Positions 29,684 to 39,120 of a stretch of DNA of 64,000 bases are shown one piece after another. The position numbers and the translations under genes are program-made. Numbering within the stretch: position 1 is the stretch's first letter; every line of letters begins with the position of its first letter. The stretch spans positions 824,898 through 888,897 of the forward strand of contig NZ_OBMT01000001.1 of the NCBI RefSeq assembly GCF_900217815.1. Direction: 5' to 3'. The notes under the pieces are model-generated. The model was given only the letters and a program-made list of their open reading frames with translations. It was not told the DNA's origin and did no database searches. This DNA is from Rhodobacter maris. Its GTDB lineage: Bacteria > Pseudomonadota > Alphaproteobacteria > Rhodobacterales > Rhodobacteraceae.

Positions 29684-29707
29684 AAAGGCCCGCGCGCGCG
29701 GGCCTTT
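29684..29707. terminator. Bidirectional terminator between otsA and the carboxynorspermidine dehydrogenase gene
   Basis: AAAGGCCC and GGGCCTTT pair around an alternating CG core, giving a near-perfect inverted repeat with A and T runs on both sides. It lies between convergent genes. The 110 bases between otsA and the hairpin hold no gene that I can support. Confidence 0.85.
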
Positions 29708-29716
29708 GGTTTCGGC

Positions 29717-30952
29717 TCAAATCGCGCGGTCGGTGCCGCGCGTGTCGATCACCCGGCTTGGCAGGCCCATCTCCCCCAGACGCTCCAGGAAGGGCCGTGG
29801 CGGAAGCTCCTCCACATTCACCATCGTGCCCACATCCCAAATGCCTTGAGCGATCAGGATCGCGGCAGCCACCGGGGGCACGCCCGCGGTGTAGGAAATG
29901 CCCTGGCTTCCCACTTCCGCATAGGCTTCCTTGTGATCGGCGACGTTGTAGATGAAGACCTCGGCGGGTTTGCCGCCCTTCGTGCCCTTGATCACATCGC
30001 CGATGCAGGTCTTGCCCTCGTAATCCGGCGCGAGGCTCGCCGGGTCGGGCAGCACCGCCTTCACCACCTTGAGCGGGATCACCTCCTGCCCTTCGGCGGT
30101 TTTCACCGGCTGTTCGGAAAGCAGGCCAAGGTTTTTCAGCACCGTGAAGACGTTGATGTAATGATCGCCAAAGCCCATCCAGAACCGCACATCGGCGTGG
30201 CTGTAGCGCGCCGAGAGCGAATGCACCTCGTCATGCCCGGTCATATAGGCTTTTTGCTTGCCCACGACCGGCAGATCCCATTCCTTGCCCACTTCGAACA
30301 TTTTGTTCGCTTGCCAGGCGCCCTGTTGCCACGAATAGACCGTGCCGGTGAATTCCCGGAAGTTGATCTCCGGGTCGAAGTTGGTGGCAAACCAGCGCCC
30401 ATGGGAGCCGGCGTTGATGTCGACGATGTCGATGCTCTCGATCGTGTCGAGGAACTCGTCCTCGGCGAGCCGCGCATAGGCGTTGACGACGCCGGGATCA
30501 AAGCCGACGCCGAGAATCGCGGTGACCCCCGCCGCCTCGCAGGCCGCGCGCCGTTTCCATTCGTAGTTGCCATACCACGGCGGTGCTTCGCAGATCTTTT
30601 CCGGGTCTTCGTGGATCGCCGTGTCCATATAGGCCGCTCCGGTCTCGATGCAGGCGGCCAGCACCGTCATGTTGACGAAGGACGAGCCGACGTTGATGAC
30701 GATCTGCGCGCCGGTCTTGCGGATCAGATCCGCCACCGCCGCCGTATCCATCGCATCCACCGCATGCGCCTCGAACGTGCCTTGCCCCTTCATCGCGCCT
30801 TTCGCATGGACCGAGGCGATGATGGCGTCGCATTTCGCACGGGTGCGCGATGCGATGTGCAGGTCACCCAGAATGTCGTTGTGTTGCGCGCATTTGTGGG
30901 CAACCACCTGCGCGACGCCACCGGCACCGATGATAAGCACGTTCTTCTTCAC
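29717..30952 (-). CDS. Carboxynorspermidine/carboxyspermidine dehydrogenase
   Basis: A 411-residue NAD(P)-dependent saccharopine-dehydrogenase-like enzyme. The N-terminal Rossmann motif is VLIIGAGGVAQVVAHKC; GVGFDPGVVNAYA and NINAGSHGRWFATNF-like segments mark the carboxynorspermidine group. It condenses a diamine with aspartate semialdehyde. Downstream of the neighbouring nspC start site on the same strand, the two genes make the alternative spermidine route that replaces SpeD/SpeE in many bacteria. The nspC gene lies 47 bases upstream, so they likely form one operon. Confidence 0.92.
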   Translation of the reverse strand: MKKNVLIIGAGGVAQVVAHKCAQHNDILGDLHIASRTRAKCDAIIASVHAKGAMKGQGTFEAHAVDAMDTAAVADLIRKTGAQIVINVGSSFVNMTVLAACIETGAAYMDTAIHEDPEKICEAPPWYGNYEWKRRAACEAAGVTAILGVGFDPGVVNAYARLAEDEFLDTIESIDIVDINAGSHGRWFATNFDPEINFREFTGTVYSWQQGAWQANKMFEVGKEWDLPVVGKQKAYMTGHDEVHSLSARYSHADVRFWMGFGDHYINVFTVLKNLGLLSEQPVKTAEGQEVIPLKVVKAVLPDPASLAPDYEGKTCIGDVIKGTKGGKPAEVFIYNVADHKEAYAEVGSQGISYTAGVPPVAAAILIAQGIWDVGTMVNVEELPPRPFLERLGEMGLPSRVIDTRGTDRAI

Positions 30953-30999
30953 TTCTGCTGGCTCCTTTCATGAGGCAGGGAAGGGGGGCGATCAGCCCC

Positions 31000-32094
31000 T
31001 CAGGACAGGGATGAGAGGTAATCCTCGTAGGTAAAGTCTCGGATCAGCTCGACGGTGCCATCCTCACGCCGAATGGCGATTGACGGCATGTTGACGCCGT
31101 TGAACCAGTTTTTCTTCACCATCGTATAGCCCGCCGCATCGGCCACCGAGATCCGGTCGCCCACCTTGAGGGGCGCGGGGAAGCGGGCCTCGCCAAAGAT
31201 ATCCCCCGCAAGGCAGGATTTGCCGCAGATCTGATAGGCGTGATCGCCCTCTTGCGGCAGCTTTGCACTTTCGCGGTAGATCAGCAGATCAAGCATATGG
31301 GCTTCGATCGAGCTGTCGACGATGGCCAGTTGCTTGCCGTTGTCGAGCAGATCGAGCACGCTTACCTCAAGCGAGGTCGATTGCGTGATCGAGGCCTCGC
31401 CGGGCTCAAGATAGACCTGCACCCCGAAGCGCTCGGAAAAGGCCTTGAGCCGCGCGGCAAGCGCGTCGAGCGGGTAGCCCTCGCCGGTGAAATGGATGCC
31501 GCCCCCCAGGCTCACCCAGTCGAGCTTTTCCAGAAGCGGCGCGAAGTCGCGCTCGATCCGGCCAAGCTGGTCGTCAAACAGCGCGAAATCGCGGTTCTCG
31601 CAATTGTAGTGGATCATCACGCCCGAAATCAGCTCGGCCACGCCAAGCAGTTTCGCCACATCCCATTCGCCCAGCCGCGAGAACGGGCGCGCCGGGTCTG
31701 CGAGGTCGAAGCCGGAGGTGGAGAACCGGGGATTGAGCCGCAGCCCGCGCTTGATCCCGGCCGATTGCGCCTCAAACCGGGTGAGCTGGCCCACCGAGTT
31801 GAAAATGATTTTGTCGGCATAGCCGCAGGCTTCGTCGATCTCCCGGTCCGACCAGGCGACGGAATAGGCATGCGTTTCCTTGCCGAACTTCTCGTGCCCC
31901 AGCCGCAGCTCATAAAGCGAGCTGGAGGTGGTGCCATCCATGTAAGGGCGCATGATGTCGAAGGCGGACCATGTGGCGAAGCATTTGAGCGCCAGAAGCG
32001 CTTTTGCCCCGGAGGCCGCGCGCAAAGCGTCGATCTTGCGCATGTTGACCAGAAGCCGGGCTTCGTCGATCAGGTAGAAGGGTGTCGGGATCAT
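31000..32094 (-). CDS. nspC: Carboxynorspermidine/carboxyspermidine decarboxylase
   Basis: A fold III PLP decarboxylase of 364 residues. The PLP lysine is in ALLALKCFATW near residue 37; SLGGGIHFTGEGYP binds the phosphate and the catalytic cysteine region is CGKSCLAGD. It removes the carboxyl group from carboxynorspermidine or carboxyspermidine, completing triamine synthesis with the dehydrogenase gene 47 bases downstream. Which triamine is made cannot be read from sequence; alphaproteobacteria usually make spermidine this way. Confidence 0.93.
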   Translation of the reverse strand: MIPTPFYLIDEARLLVNMRKIDALRAASGAKALLALKCFATWSAFDIMRPYMDGTTSSSLYELRLGHEKFGKETHAYSVAWSDREIDEACGYADKIIFNSVGQLTRFEAQSAGIKRGLRLNPRFSTSGFDLADPARPFSRLGEWDVAKLLGVAELISGVMIHYNCENRDFALFDDQLGRIERDFAPLLEKLDWVSLGGGIHFTGEGYPLDALAARLKAFSERFGVQVYLEPGEASITQSTSLEVSVLDLLDNGKQLAIVDSSIEAHMLDLLIYRESAKLPQEGDHAYQICGKSCLAGDIFGEARFPAPLKVGDRISVADAAGYTMVKKNWFNGVNMPSIAIRREDGTVELIRDFTYEDYLSSLS

Positions 32095-32164
32095 GGGCGC
32101 CCCCCCGCGAAAAGTGAAGCCGCGATATAGGACCCCCGCCCCCCATAAGCAACAGGAATCGGGG

Positions 32165-32863
32165 TCAGTCGACGCGCAGACGCTCTCTTGCTACGGCGAG
32201 CGTGTAACCCTTGCGTGAAATGTTGCGCACCAGAAGCTCGCTGACGAGGGCATTGCCCAAGGCGTCGCGCAGCCGCTTGATGCGGGTGGCGCCCGCGGCC
32301 TCGTCGCAATCGGCCTCGGGTTTGCCCGAGATCATCGCCTCGATCTGCGCGCCGGTGACGAAATCATCGTCCATCCGCGCCTCGGCCAGCACCGCGAGGG
32401 TCTCAATCGCCGCGGGGGTGAGGGTGAAGGCCATGTCGTTCAGCATCACCGCGTTTTCCGCCCGCAGGATGCGCAGGCTCTGCACCTCGATACCAGAGCG
32501 CTGAATCGCGCTCATGCGCCGGTTGAGCCCGACGATGGTGAGCAAAAGCCCGAGCGCCGCCACCATCAGCACCGCGGCGAACACGAGCAGGATGAAGATG
32601 ATCAGCCGATAGGAGGAGAGCACCTCGGCAAAGGAGGTGCCCGATTGCGCCAAGACCTCAAGCAGTCGCAATTGCGTGGGGTTGGTGAGGGCATCGTTTT
32701 GCACGAAGATCTCTTCGACCCGCGCGTTGAAGGCATTGGCATCGGGGAGCGAGAGGAACAAGAGCGCCGCCGCTGCGCAGAGTGCGACAACAATCGCACC
32801 AACGCCCCAAAGCACGGCGCGCGACCCGGCCTTCAGCCCCTCAGTAACGGAGGAAATAGCCAC
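32165..32863 (-). CDS. Membrane-anchored protein with C-terminal winged-helix domain
   Basis: A 232-residue protein starting at GTG 32863. Two hydrophobic spans (about 17-38 and 86-113) flank a 45-residue periplasmic loop; the cytosolic C-terminal half (about 140-232) resembles an OmpR-type winged helix with ALVSELLVRNISRKGYTL as the wing region (KGY is typical). This is the reverse order of ToxR/CadC, whose DNA-binding domain is N-terminal. The start lies inside the end of the next upstream gene, and no nearer ATG fits. Its DNA target is unknown. Confidence 0.7.
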   Translation of the reverse strand: MAISSVTEGLKAGSRAVLWGVGAIVVALCAAAALLFLSLPDANAFNARVEEIFVQNDALTNPTQLRLLEVLAQSGTSFAEVLSSYRLIIFILLVFAAVLMVAALGLLLTIVGLNRRMSAIQRSGIEVQSLRILRAENAVMLNDMAFTLTPAAIETLAVLAEARMDDDFVTGAQIEAMISGKPEADCDEAAGATRIKRLRDALGNALVSELLVRNISRKGYTLAVARERLRVD

Positions 32864-33125
32864 CGGCGCTGGCCTTCTTGCTGTCGAGTTTGTCTGGTCC
32901 GAAAACGGAGACGATGTTGAGCAACGTCCACCCCCCGGCGGCGAGCCGTGGCGCCAGAGCCGCGGCGGCGCCCCCTTTCGAGCAGGCCGAGTCGGGCACC
33001 TGCGCCACCCCGTAATGGAGCCGCAGGGGATTGTCCTGCTTGGCCTTGTAATCGGCATAGCACTGAGCCCCGGCGGGGCTGGCCAAAGCGAGCAGAATGA
33101 GGGCGGGAAGCATGTGTCTCATCAT
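32841..33125 (-). CDS. Small secreted protein of unknown function
   Basis: A 94-residue protein with a clear signal peptide (MMRHMLPALILLALASPAGA, cleavage before QCYADYKAK). The mature 74 residues hold two cysteines and a LRLHYGVAQVPDSAC segment. I do not recognise a functional family. Its 3' end overlaps the start of the membrane winged-helix gene by 23 bases, so they are probably co-transcribed, suggesting a periplasmic partner or sensor ligand; that is only a positional guess. Confidence 0.72.
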   Translation of the reverse strand: MMRHMLPALILLALASPAGAQCYADYKAKQDNPLRLHYGVAQVPDSACSKGGAAAALAPRLAAGGWTLLNIVSVFGPDKLDSKKASAGGYFLRY

Positions 33126-33217
33126 CCGCCAAAGCTGCGCCGCCGCGCCGCGTTATGCAATAGCCAAAGGGGTTTGGCGCGCCTGCTATCGGATAACGGA
33201 GGCCTGATATTGCGTTA

Positions 33218-33229
33218 CGGAACGTTCCG
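33218..33229. promoter_or_regulatory. Perfect 12-bp palindrome (possible operator)
   Basis: CGGAACGTTCCG is a perfect palindrome in the 161-base divergent region between the small secreted protein genes at 33125 and 33287. Its position suits an operator, but no regulator is assigned. Confidence 0.35.
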
Positions 33230-33286
33230 GGCCGAGGGTCGTTTCATCCCAACCGCGGCTCTGACCGCCCGAGACAAGGAACGCCC

Positions 33287-33667
33287 ATGACCGCCTTCAC
33301 ATTCCCCCGCCTGACCGCCGCCGTCACCGCTCTGGCGCTCGGCCTGACCACCATAACCGCAACGCCCGCCGCAGCCATGAGCGAGAGCGACCGCAATGCG
33401 CTGGCCCTCCTGCTCGGCATCGGTGCGATTGCCGCAATCGTCGATCAGAATGACAAGCCGCGCGCTACGCCGCACCGCCCGCCGCCGCCGGCCTGGGGCT
33501 ATTACGACCGCGGCCGCGATCACGGCCATGATCGCTGGCGCGACGATCCCCGCCGCGCCGATGCCTGCGTGGTGCGCATCGAACGCGACCGTCACGGCCG
33601 CCGGATCGAGGTGCAGTCGCCCGGCTGCCACGATCAGGGGCGGCGCGACTGGAGCCAGCGCCGCTGA
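33287..33667 (+). CDS. Secreted basic protein of unknown function
   Basis: A 126-residue protein with a signal peptide (about 1-30, ending in PAAA), a short hydrophobic LLLGIGAIAAIVD segment and a basic, proline/histidine/arginine-rich tail with YYDRGRDHGHDRW. The last 35 residues contain two cysteines in an ADACVVRIERDR...SPGC pattern. Histidine-rich periplasmic proteins can bind metals, but nothing here proves it. A strong terminator follows. Confidence 0.7.
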   Translation: MTAFTFPRLTAAVTALALGLTTITATPAAAMSESDRNALALLLGIGAIAAIVDQNDKPRATPHRPPPPAWGYYDRGRDHGHDRWRDDPRRADACVVRIERDRHGRRIEVQSPGCHDQGRRDWSQRR

Positions 33668-33676
33668 GCGATGCGC

Positions 33677-33706
33677 AAAGGCGCGAGGCCAACCTCGCGC
33701 CTTTTT
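33677..33706 (+). terminator. Intrinsic terminator after the basic secreted protein gene
   Basis: AAAGGCGCGAGG-CCAA-CCTCGCGCCTTT is a perfect 12-bp stem with a 4-base loop followed by TT. It ends transcription before rnhB. Confidence 0.9.
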
Positions 33707-33742
33707 CATTGCGCCCGCCGCCGGGTCGCGGCATGCGGAGGC

Positions 33743-34376
33743 ATGGCCCAGAGACCAGACGACAGTTTCGAGATCACCGCCCGCGCCCGCGGGCTTTTGC
33801 GCGTGGCCGGGGTGGACGAAGTGGGCCGCGGCCCGCTGTGCGGTCCGGTCACCGCAGCCGCCGTGGTGCTCGATCCCGCGCATGTTCCCGTGGGGCTCGA
33901 CGATTCGAAAAAGCTCTCGGCAAAACGCCGCGCCGAACTGGTGGCCGAAATCACCGCCCATGCGGATTGGTGCGTGGCCCATGCGAGCGTCGAGGAGATC
34001 GACGCGCTCAATATCCTTCAGGCAAGCCACCTTGCGATGATGCGCGCGCTCGCCGGGCTGCGCCGCGCGCCCGATCATGTGCTTGTCGACGGAAACCGGC
34101 TCCCGAAAACTCTCACCCTCTCCGCCGAGGCGGTAGTGCGAGGCGATGCCCGCTCTGTTTCCATTGCCGCCGCCTCGATCCTCGCCAAGGAAGCGCGCGA
34201 TGCGCTGATGGTGGATTTGGCGCAACAATACCCCGGCTATGGCTGGGAGCGGAATGCGGGCTACCCGACAAAGGAGCATCGTCAGGCGCTCCTAGATCTG
34301 GGGGTGACGCCCGTTCATAGGCGTTCGTTCCGCCCCGTGCACAATATCTTGTGCCAAGTAAAATCTGTAAGTCCCT

Positions 34377-34378
<2 letters not shown>
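33743..34378 (+). CDS. rnhB: Ribonuclease HII
   Basis: RNase HII removes single ribonucleotides and RNA from DNA. The 211-residue product has the [14 protein letters not shown] active-site start (Asp and Glu), the DDSKKLS motif, VDGNRLP and the C-terminal [12 protein letters not shown] motif with a catalytic Asp. ATG 33743 gives the normal length. It is followed 109 bases later by ccrM, so a separate ccrM promoter is possible. Confidence 0.95.
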
Positions 34379-35591
<1,213 letters not shown>

Positions 35592-35644
35592 TCTCAAAGA
35601 TCAAAAAGTTACCGCCAGTGCCCGGCCTGCCGGGCACGACCTTG

Positions 35645-35673
35645 CCCCGCCGTTCGCTCGGCGGGGTCTTTTT
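35645..35673 (+). terminator. Intrinsic terminator after ccrM
   Basis: CCCCGCCG-TTCGCT-CGGCGGGG is a perfect 8-bp stem followed by TCTTTTT. A second perfect hairpin, GTGCCCGG-CCTG-CCGGGCAC, precedes it at 35619-35638. Confidence 0.9.
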
Positions 35674-35700
35674 GATTTTGCGTCAGACCCGGCGCCGGCC

Positions 35701-36132
35701 TCAGCTGTCCTCAAGCTGGGCGCGCAATTCGCGCAGGATCGGCAACGCGGTACGCACCTTGTCGGCGCCGACCGCCCGCACCACCTCGGTGATGCGCGGC
35801 ATCAAGGCGGCAAGTGCCGCATCGCGCGCCTGTCGTCCCGCGGGCGAGATCGCCACGAACTTGCGCCGCGCATCGTCCCAGTCGGGGCGGATATGCACAT
35901 GCCCGGCCCAGGCGAGTTTGGAGAGCGTGTTGGTCATCGCACCGCGGGTGACGTGGAAGGTCGCGGCAAGTTGCGCGGGCGTGCGCTCCTCGCCGATATG
36001 GGCGAGGTAGTTCAGCACCGAGAAATGCGAGATCTCCATGCCCTTGGGCAGAGCCCGGCTGACCACATTGCGCGCCAGCTGGTCGGCCATGAAAACCTCG
36101 GCAAAAAGCGCGGCGGCCAGCGGGTCGGACAT
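35701..36132 (-). CDS. MarR-family transcriptional regulator
   Basis: A 143-residue winged-helix regulator. The HTH is within ERTPAQLAATFHVTRGAMTNTLSKLAWAG, cut here to its core VTRGAMTNTLSKL, and the wing is DWDDARRKFVAISPAG. MarR proteins repress operons and release DNA on ligand binding. It is the last gene of a minus-strand run (comF, grxC, nitrilase, marR) with 1 base between it and the nitrilase stop, so it may autoregulate this set. The ligand is unknown. Confidence 0.88.
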   Translation of the reverse strand: MSDPLAAALFAEVFMADQLARNVVSRALPKGMEISHFSVLNYLAHIGEERTPAQLAATFHVTRGAMTNTLSKLAWAGHVHIRPDWDDARRKFVAISPAGRQARDAALAALMPRITEVVRAVGADKVRTALPILRELRAQLEDS

Positions 36133-36133
36133 C

Positions 36134-36964
36134 TCAGGGCCCCTCGAATGCGCGGTCGTGGTGGAGCGCGGGCACGCGGGCGCGCGCCGCGCTCACCCGG
36201 GTCAAGTCCAGGTCGACCAGCGTGACACCGGGCGCGGTGCCGCCATCGGCGAGCACTTCGCCCCAGGGGGCAACTGCCAGGCTGTGCCCATGCGTGCGCC
36301 GCGGCTTGTCGCCATGCGCGCCATGCGTGCCGCATTGCGCGGGGGCAAGCACGAAGCAGCCGGTCTCGATCGCCCGCGCCCGGATCAGGCTTTCCCAATG
36401 CGCGGCCCCGGTGGTGTCGTTGAAGGCGGCGGGCAGGGTGAGAACTTGGGCCCCCGCTTGCGCGAGGCGGCGGAACAGATGGGCAAAGCGCAGATCATAA
36501 CAGATCGCCATGCCGATCTTGGCAAACTCCGCCTCGGCCAGAACCGCGCGCGTGCCGGGCCGGTAGGCCTCCGATTCGCGGTAGCGCTCGGTCGGGCTCA
36601 CATCGACATCGAACATGTGGATCTTGTCATAGCGGGCCACGATCTGCCCTGCGGGCCCGATCAGGAAGGAGCGGTTGGCAAAGCGGCCGTCGGCATCGTG
36701 GGTCTTCAGCCCGAGCGAACCTATCAGCAGCCACAGACCGAGCCGCGCCGCCTCGGCCCGCAGCGCGGCCAAAGTGGCGTCCTCTTCCTCGTGGCGAAGC
36801 ACCGCCTTCTGATGGGTCCGGTCGGAAGAGAGCAGGTTGGTACATTCGGGCGTGAGCACGAAGCCCGCACCCGCGGCAGCCGCCTCGCGGATGAAATCGC
36901 GCGTCACCGGCAGGTTCGCCGCCGGATCGTCGCCCACCGAGAGCTGGAGGAGAGCGGCGCGCAT
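36134..36964 (-). CDS. Carbon-nitrogen hydrolase (nitrilase superfamily)
   Basis: A 276-residue amidase-type hydrolase of the nitrilase superfamily, Nit1/Nit2 branch. The catalytic triad is visible: Glu40 (TPE), Lys114 (YDKIHMFD) and Cys155 (GMAICYDLRF). Nit-type enzymes of this branch deaminate damaged glutathione or omega-amides; that role fits the neighbouring glutaredoxin gene but is inferred. It starts 1 base inside the grxC stop (TGATG), so translation is coupled. Confidence 0.9.
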   Translation of the reverse strand: MRAALLQLSVGDDPAANLPVTRDFIREAAAAGAGFVLTPECTNLLSSDRTHQKAVLRHEEEDATLAALRAEAARLGLWLLIGSLGLKTHDADGRFANRSFLIGPAGQIVARYDKIHMFDVDVSPTERYRESEAYRPGTRAVLAEAEFAKIGMAICYDLRFAHLFRRLAQAGAQVLTLPAAFNDTTGAAHWESLIRARAIETGCFVLAPAQCGTHGAHGDKPRRTHGHSLAVAPWGEVLADGGTAPGVTLVDLDLTRVSAARARVPALHHDRAFEGP

Positions 36965-37221
36965 CAGCTGGCCAGCAGCGTGTCAAGCCGGCCCGCGGCA
37001 TCGAGCGCATGGAGATCGTCGCAGCCGCCCACATGCTCGCCGCCGATGAAGATCTGCGGCACCGTATAGCCGCCCTGCGCGCGCTCGGTCATGCGCCTCC
37101 GCAGGGCCGGGTCGGCGCCAACATCGGTTTCCTCGAAGGCAACGCCCTTGGCGCTCAAGAGCTCCTTGGCGGCGATGCAATAGGGGCAGCTGCGAGTGGT
37201 GTAGATTTCAACGCGTTTCAT
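36964..37221 (-). CDS. grxC: Glutaredoxin 3
   Basis: An 85-residue dithiol glutaredoxin. The redox motif CPYC is at 12-15, cis-proline is in TVPQIF, and GGCDDLHAL is the glutathione-binding end. It reduces disulfides and protein-glutathione mixed disulfides in the cytosol. It lies between comF (32-base gap) and the nitrilase gene (1-base overlap). Confidence 0.94.
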   Translation of the reverse strand: MKRVEIYTTRSCPYCIAAKELLSAKGVAFEETDVGADPALRRRMTERAQGGYTVPQIFIGGEHVGGCDDLHALDAAGRLDTLLAS

Positions 37222-37253
37222 GAGGGCTCCTTGTTGCCCTCAAACTAAGGGGT

Positions 37254-38027
37254 TCAGCCGTCCTTCGCAACGCGGGCGAGCACGACAACCGAAACCGGCC
37301 CCGAACCCGCCGCGCGCGCCGCTTCCTCGCAGGCTGCAAGCGTCGCTCCGGAGGTCATCACATCATCGACGATGAGAAGCGGCCGGCCCCTGATCCGCTC
37401 CGCATATTTGGGCCTCAGCCGGATCGCACCCTCGAGATTTGCTTCCCGCGCGGCGCGGTTCAGCCCCTCCTGGCTGCGGGTGGCGCGCTTGCGTTCAAAC
37501 AGATCGGGCAGGCAGGGCAACCGCACCCGCCGCGCCATGCTCTGCGCAAGGAGGGCAGACTGGTTGTACATCCGCTTGACGAGCCGGAGCCGGTGCAAGG
37601 GCACCGGCGCCACCACCATGCCGGGGCTGATGAGCGGTGCGGCAGTGCGTGCGAGCATCTCGCCCAGCGGCTGCACGAGGTCGAGCCGGTCGGCATATTT
37701 GAAAGCAAGTACAAGCTGTCGGCCGGTGCCTTCATAGGTGAAGGCCGCGCGGCCGCGCAGCCAGGGGCGCGGGGAGGCAAGGCAGTCATCGCAAAGCACC
37801 TTGGCCTCCGCCGCGCCCGGAAGCGGCGCGCCACAGGCCTCGCATTGGCAGCCGGTGATGAAATGCGTCTCGCGCCAGCAGGGTCCGCAAAGGCCGAAAT
37901 CCGAACTCACCGCGGCGCCGCAGCAGATGCAACGCGGCGGAAAGATCGTATGCAGCACCATCTCGAGTGACTGTCGCAAGCCATCTGGCATATGCCCGCG
38001 AAGGGCCTTATCTTCCGTCTCAACCAT
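37254..38027 (-). CDS. ComF-family phosphoribosyltransferase-like protein
   Basis: A protein of up to 257 residues. The N-terminal zinc-finger-like part has CICCG, CGPCW, CEACG and CDDC pairs; the C-terminal phosphoribosyltransferase motif is LLIVDDVMTSGAT. ComF proteins support DNA uptake or recombination in competent bacteria, but in most alphaproteobacteria their role is untested. The ATG at 38027 overlaps the ATG of the divergent methyltransferase gene; ATG 37991 (MPDGLRQSL) would leave room for promoters and may be the true start. It heads the comF-grxC-nitrilase-marR set. Confidence 0.88.
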   Translation of the reverse strand: MVETEDKALRGHMPDGLRQSLEMVLHTIFPPRCICCGAAVSSDFGLCGPCWRETHFITGCQCEACGAPLPGAAEAKVLCDDCLASPRPWLRGRAAFTYEGTGRQLVLAFKYADRLDLVQPLGEMLARTAAPLISPGMVVAPVPLHRLRLVKRMYNQSALLAQSMARRVRLPCLPDLFERKRATRSQEGLNRAAREANLEGAIRLRPKYAERIRGRPLLIVDDVMTSGATLAACEEAARAAGSGPVSVVVLARVAKDG

Positions 38028-38859
38028 GACACTCTCGCACAAACTCACAGATCGCAGCGCGCTGGAGCGCAACCGGGCCCGGGCCGGGCGGCTGGGGCCG
38101 GCGCTGTTCCTGCATGAGGACGCCGCCGAAGAGCTTCATGAGAGGCTGAACGAGGTTAATAAAACGTTTACGTCGCCCGCCCTCGTGACAGCTTTTCCCA
38201 CGCCCTGGGCCGCGGTTCTGCCCGGCGCGAAGATCGTGGCCGATACGGAAATGCTCGACCTCGCCCCCGGAGCGCATGATCTCGTCGTCCATGCGATGGG
38301 CCTGCACTGGGCCGAAGACCCGGTGGGCCAGATCGTGCAGGCGGCCCGCGCGCTTCGGCCCGACGGGCTTTTCATTGCGGTGATGTTTGGCGGGCAGACG
38401 CTTTCGGAGCTGCGCGCGGCCTTGGCCGAGGCCGAGGTGGCGGTCACGGGCGGGCTCTCGCCGCGGGTGCTGCCGATGGGCGAGATCCGCGATCTGGGTG
38501 GGCTTCTGAACCGTGCCGGGCTCGCGCTGCCGGTGGCCGACAGTGTGCTGCGCAAGGTCACCTATGCCGATCCCTTGCGTCTGATGGCGGATCTGCGCGC
38601 GATGGGGGAGGCGAATGCGCTTTCGGACCGGTTGCGCCGATTTACCCGCCGCGCGGTGATCGCGCAGGCGCTCGCGCATTATGCCGCGCATTTTTCCGAG
38701 CCCGATGGCCGGGTGCGGGCGAGCTTCGACATGGTCTGGCTCACGGGCTGGAAGCCGCATGAAAGCCAGCAAAAACCGCTCCGCCCCGGCTCCGCGCGTG
38801 CGCGGCTCGCCGATGCGCTTCAAGGCTGCCAGATGCCCGCGGAGGACGGGCTCTTATAA
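38026..38859 (+). CDS. SAM-dependent methyltransferase (BioC/NDUFAF5-like)
   Basis: A 277-residue protein with a class I methyltransferase-like fold. The middle shows DLAPGAHDLVVHAMGLHWAEDP, cut here to DLVVHAMGLHWAED, close to the NDUFAF5 (complex I assembly) pattern DLVISSLSLHWVND. The N-terminal SAM loop is weak: no classic GxGxG is visible. NDUFAF5 relatives in alphaproteobacteria act in complex I assembly or are uncharacterised. It is the last core gene before the mobile element and is divergent from comF. Confidence 0.75.
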   Translation: MTLSHKLTDRSALERNRARAGRLGPALFLHEDAAEELHERLNEVNKTFTSPALVTAFPTPWAAVLPGAKIVADTEMLDLAPGAHDLVVHAMGLHWAEDPVGQIVQAARALRPDGLFIAVMFGGQTLSELRAALAEAEVAVTGGLSPRVLPMGEIRDLGGLLNRAGLALPVADSVLRKVTYADPLRLMADLRAMGEANALSDRLRRFTRRAVIAQALAHYAAHFSEPDGRVRASFDMVWLTGWKPHESQQKPLRPGSARARLADALQGCQMPAEDGLL

Positions 38860-39057
38860 GGTGAGGAAAGGGGTGATCAGCTTCGCGCAACTGAACTGCT
38901 GCGCAGATCGCCCATTGCTCCGTCGGCGCAACCGCGCCAAATTCAGCAAACGACTCTGGTTTCAGCCGGATGAACATCGGGGGTCACAGCACGCCTGGCG
39001 GTCATGTGATTGAGCTTTATGGGGAGTTGGGTTCGATTTTGTCTTTGGGGGCGGGTA
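38860..39057. other. Non-coding chromosomal flank left of the element
   Basis: These 198 bases between the methyltransferase stop and the stranded tRNA terminator contain no reading frame that I can support. Before the insertion they would have been the intergenic space between the methyltransferase and the initiator tRNA, which are convergent. Confidence 0.6.
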
Positions 39058-39090
39058 CAAAAGCAAAACCCCGCCTTGGCGTTGGCGGGG
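39058..39090 (-). terminator. Original tRNA-fMet terminator, now separated from its tRNA
   Basis: On the minus strand CCCCGCC-AACGCCAA-GGCGGGG is followed by TTTTGCTTTTG. It lies 12 bases downstream of a copy of the tRNA 3' end (CCA at the boundary), which is the expected place for a tRNA terminator. The tRNA gene itself is now 24.8 kb away. Confidence 0.8.
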
Positions 39091-39101
39091 TGTCGGGTAT
39101 T

Positions 39102-39120
39102 TTGGTTGCGGGGGCAGGAT
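39102..39120. repeat. Left attachment site (copy of the tRNA-fMet 3' end)
   Basis: TTGGTTGCGGGGG (13 bases) is identical to 63906-63918; after one C/T difference AGGAT is shared too (18/19). This is the last part of the initiator tRNA gene on the minus strand, including the complement of CCA. It marks the left end of the integrated element. Confidence 0.88.

Noticed and set aside
38153..38168. CtrA-like TTAA-N7-TTTAC
   Set aside because: One mismatch and inside the coding region of the methyltransferase.
39102..39120. tRNA pseudogene
   Set aside because: Only the last 19 bases of the tRNA are present; this is the expected size of an attachment-site copy.
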